64,000 nucleotides of DNA from Thermoplasmata archaeon (GTDB taxonomy: Archaea > Thermoplasmatota > Thermoplasmata > Thermoplasmatales > Thermoplasmataceae): positions 1 through 64,000 of the forward strand of contig JAJZZM010000004.1 in NCBI GenBank assembly GCA_021797555.1, written 5' to 3'. How positions within the stretch are numbered: the first letter of the stretch is position 1; every line of letters begins with the position of its first letter. Below are positions 62,457-64,000 of the stretch, piece after piece. The notes under the pieces are model-generated. The model was not told the DNA's origin. It ran no database searches and saw only the letters and a list, made by a program, of their open reading frames with translations. Position numbers and translations under genes: made by a program.

Positions 62457-63136
62457 TAGATATATATCCTGCAATTGATATTTATAACGGAAAGGCGGTT
62501 TCATTAACTAATGGCAGCATTAAAAATAAAAACGTATACGGTGATCCTGTAGAATTTGCGATAAAATTTACTGAAAAAATAAAAAAGCTTCATGTAATAG
62601 ATTTAAACGGTGCATTAACAGGAAATAAAAAAAATATAAAAATCATAAAAGAAATAATAGATAATGTAGATGCCTCTGTACAGGTTGGGGGTGGATTCAG
62701 GACATTAAATGATATAAATTACGGTTACAGCATAGGCGCAGATAGCGTTATAATAGGTACATCTGCTTTAAATAATGAAATAATTAAAAATGTTTCATAT
62801 AATAATATAACAGTTAGCATTGATGTTTACAACAATAATCTAAAAATTAAAGGCTGGAAGGAAGACTCATATATAAATTATAATGATTTTTATAACAATT
62901 TAAATAAAAAAATTAACAGGTTTATCTATACATCCATAAAAAATGATGGTACAAAAAATATAGAAAATGTCAAAAAATTCTGGAATAATGAATATTTTAT
63001 GTATGCTGGCGGAGTCAATAAAATAAATGATATTATAAACATCAAGAATTCAGGTTTCTCCGGGGTTATAATAGGCAAAGCAATATATGAAAACAATATA
63101 AAAATGGAGGATTTAATATGCCTGCAAAAAGAATAA
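62453..63136 (+). CDS. hisA: Phosphoribosylformimino-AICAR ribotide isomerase
   Basis: HisA opens the ribose ring of ProFAR in an Amadori rearrangement. The 227-residue (beta-alpha)8 barrel has the first-half Asp in YPAIDIYNGKAV, a VQVGGGFR phosphate loop, VSIDVYNNNLKIKGW with the second catalytic Asp and the Trp, and SGVIIGKAIYE near the end. It shares fold and ancestry with HisF downstream, overlapping it by 19 bases. The protein is a little shorter than the usual 240. Confidence 0.95.
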   Translation: MIDIYPAIDIYNGKAVSLTNGSIKNKNVYGDPVEFAIKFTEKIKKLHVIDLNGALTGNKKNIKIIKEIIDNVDASVQVGGGFRTLNDINYGYSIGADSVIIGTSALNNEIIKNVSYNNITVSIDVYNNNLKIKGWKEDSYINYNDFYNNLNKKINRFIYTSIKNDGTKNIENVKKFWNNEYFMYAGGVNKINDIINIKNSGFSGVIIGKAIYENNIKMEDLICLQKE

Positions 63137-63870
63137 TAGCAGCACTGGATGTAATCAATAACTCTGTTGTCAAAGGCATAAATTTTGAAAACATAAAAAA
63201 TGTTGATAACCCTGTTGAACTTGCAAAGAGGTATGAAATGGAGGGCATAGATGAGATAGTATTCCTGGATATTACTGCAACGAATGAAAAAAGGAATATA
63301 TTAAAAAATTTAGTAAAAAATGTAGCGTCAGAAATTTATATTCCATTTACAGCCGGCGGTGGAATAAACTCGGTAGAAAATGCATTGGATATAATAAGAA
63401 ACGGCGCAGATAAAATATTTATTAATACATATGCTATAGAAAACCCGGCAATAGTTAGAAAATTATCTGATGTTCTTGGTTCCGCAAATACTGTAGTAGC
63501 AATAGATGCAAAATATGAAAATAATAATTATTATGTATATTCACACGGTGGAAAAATAAATACAGGTAAAAATGTAATAGAATGGGCAAAAAACGTTGAT
63601 GATTACGGTGCAGGTGAAGTATTAATAACATCAATAAATTCTGATGGCACAATGAAAGGCTATGATAATAATCTAATAGAATTATTAAGCAATAAAATAA
63701 ATATACCGGTAATAGCCTCAGGTGGTGCCGGAAAGCCAGAGGATTTTTTAAATGCTTTTAAATCAGGAGCAGATGGTGCATTAGCAGCGTCAGTATTCCA
63801 TTATAAAAAATACAGCGTAAAAGAAATTAAAAATTATTTAAAGGAGAATGGTATAAATGTCAGGTTATGA
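63118..63870 (+). CDS. hisF: Imidazole glycerol phosphate synthase, cyclase subunit
   Basis: HisF makes imidazoleglycerol phosphate and AICAR using ammonia channelled from HisH. The 250-residue barrel starts MPAKRIIAALDVINNSVVKG with the catalytic Asp, then DEIVFLDITATNEKR, FTAGGGINSV (phosphate loop), VVAIDAKYEN (second Asp) and VIASGGAGKPEDF. It overlaps hisA by 19 bases and hisI by 14. Confidence 0.96.
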   Translation: MPAKRIIAALDVINNSVVKGINFENIKNVDNPVELAKRYEMEGIDEIVFLDITATNEKRNILKNLVKNVASEIYIPFTAGGGINSVENALDIIRNGADKIFINTYAIENPAIVRKLSDVLGSANTVVAIDAKYENNNYYVYSHGGKINTGKNVIEWAKNVDDYGAGEVLITSINSDGTMKGYDNNLIELLSNKINIPVIASGGAGKPEDFLNAFKSGADGALAASVFHYKKYSVKEIKNYLKENGINVRL

Positions 63871-64000
63871 TTTAAAGTTTGATGAAAATAGTTTAATACC
63901 TGTAATAATACAGGATTATGATAATAATGAAGTTTTAACATTAGGATACATGGATATAAATGCTTTTAATAAAAGCATTGAAACTGGATATGTACATTAT
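63857..64000 (+). CDS. hisI: Phosphoribosyl-AMP cyclohydrolase, 5' part
   Basis: The first 48 codons of the gene lie before the right edge of the window. The peptide starts MSGYDLKFDENSLIPVIIQD and continues with LTLGYMDINAFNKSIETG, the N-terminal signature of HisI, where the metal site follows further on. It opens inside hisF with a 14-base overlap. Whether it is fused to HisE (pyrophosphohydrolase), which is not seen elsewhere in the window, cannot be told here. Confidence 0.9.
   Translation, partial: MSGYDLKFDENSLIPVIIQDYDNNEVLTLGYMDINAFNKSIETGYVHY

Noticed and set aside
1-64000. tRNA, rRNA, riboswitch or prophage
   Set aside because: No cloverleaf with conserved T-arm, no ribosomal RNA sequence, no known riboswitch core and no phage structural genes were recognised in the gaps.

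Overview
The window is a single, gene-dense, very A+T-rich archaeal chromosome segment. Archaeal hallmarks are the rpo7-spt4-dephospho-CoA kinase-S24e-S27ae cluster, an NadM-type NMN adenylyltransferase, a family B DNA polymerase with a C-terminal PCNA-binding tail, a DUF2175 protein and an Lhr helicase. A treY-treZ-treX operon, a glycerate 2-kinase of the non-phosphorylative Entner-Doudoroff type, many APC/MFS permeases, leaderless-looking promoters and Asn/Ile/Lys-rich proteins point to an acidophilic Thermoplasmatales archaeon, most likely Picrophilus or a close relative such as Ferroplasma/Acidiplasma. The species is inferred; the order is fairly safe.

Layout. 1-1377: a decayed IS200/IS605-type element whose TnpB has lost a catalytic Glu; its right end sits in the 3' half of a class V aminotransferase gene. 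1369-9864: a BtuF-like binding protein without signal peptide, an SRPBCC protein, a secreted PQQ-like propeller, an orphan IS630-type helix-turn-helix protein, an ABC exporter, surE, a gamma-glutamyltransferase and an anchored DUF4382 protein. 9907-16047: the trehalose/glycogen operon treY-treZ-treX. 16044-20226: MFS permease, DNA polymerase B, nadM. 20227-20888: a gene-free stretch with 16-bp tandem repeats and a second, internally deleted IS605 remnant. 20889-26764: an Asn-rich secreted protein, a dUTPase with an NCS1 permease, a small ORF, scpB and purD. 26754-30885 (minus): asnS-hemE-hemH followed by a GTPase-like protein lacking GTP-binding motifs. 30995-32720: transcription/translation cluster. 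33242-46346: amino-acid permeases, a 1698-residue Lhr-type helicase, glycerate 2-kinase, pncA-pncB (NAD salvage) and cysS. 46413-54153: a third IS605 right-end remnant, glutamate decarboxylase, an MFS permease, a GlpA-like flavoprotein overlapping a CoxG-like gene, a LysX/ArgX-like ATP-grasp ligase and an M13 peptidase. 54154-64000: hisC (minus), an SDR, a LutA/LutB-like pair, an unknown protein, and the his operon hisZ-G-D-B-H-A-F-I, whose genes all overlap and which runs off the right edge.

The most interesting signal is in front of hisZ. A TATA-like promoter lies about 150 bases upstream, and the leader contains a 54-codon open frame (58760-58924) with three consecutive His codons. An 11-bp inverted repeat (58842-58852 / 58879-58889) follows, and its 3' arm contains the likely GTG start of hisZ. 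This looks like a histidine-sensing leader peptide controlling translation initiation, in a domain where such attenuation is, as far as I know, not established. A second signal is three related IS605 right ends (767-787, 20826-20846, 46423-46439) sharing a bulged hairpin with a compensatory change. The imidazoleglycerol-phosphate dehydratase also has two metal-ligand histidines replaced.

No rRNA, tRNA, CRISPR array or prophage was recognised.
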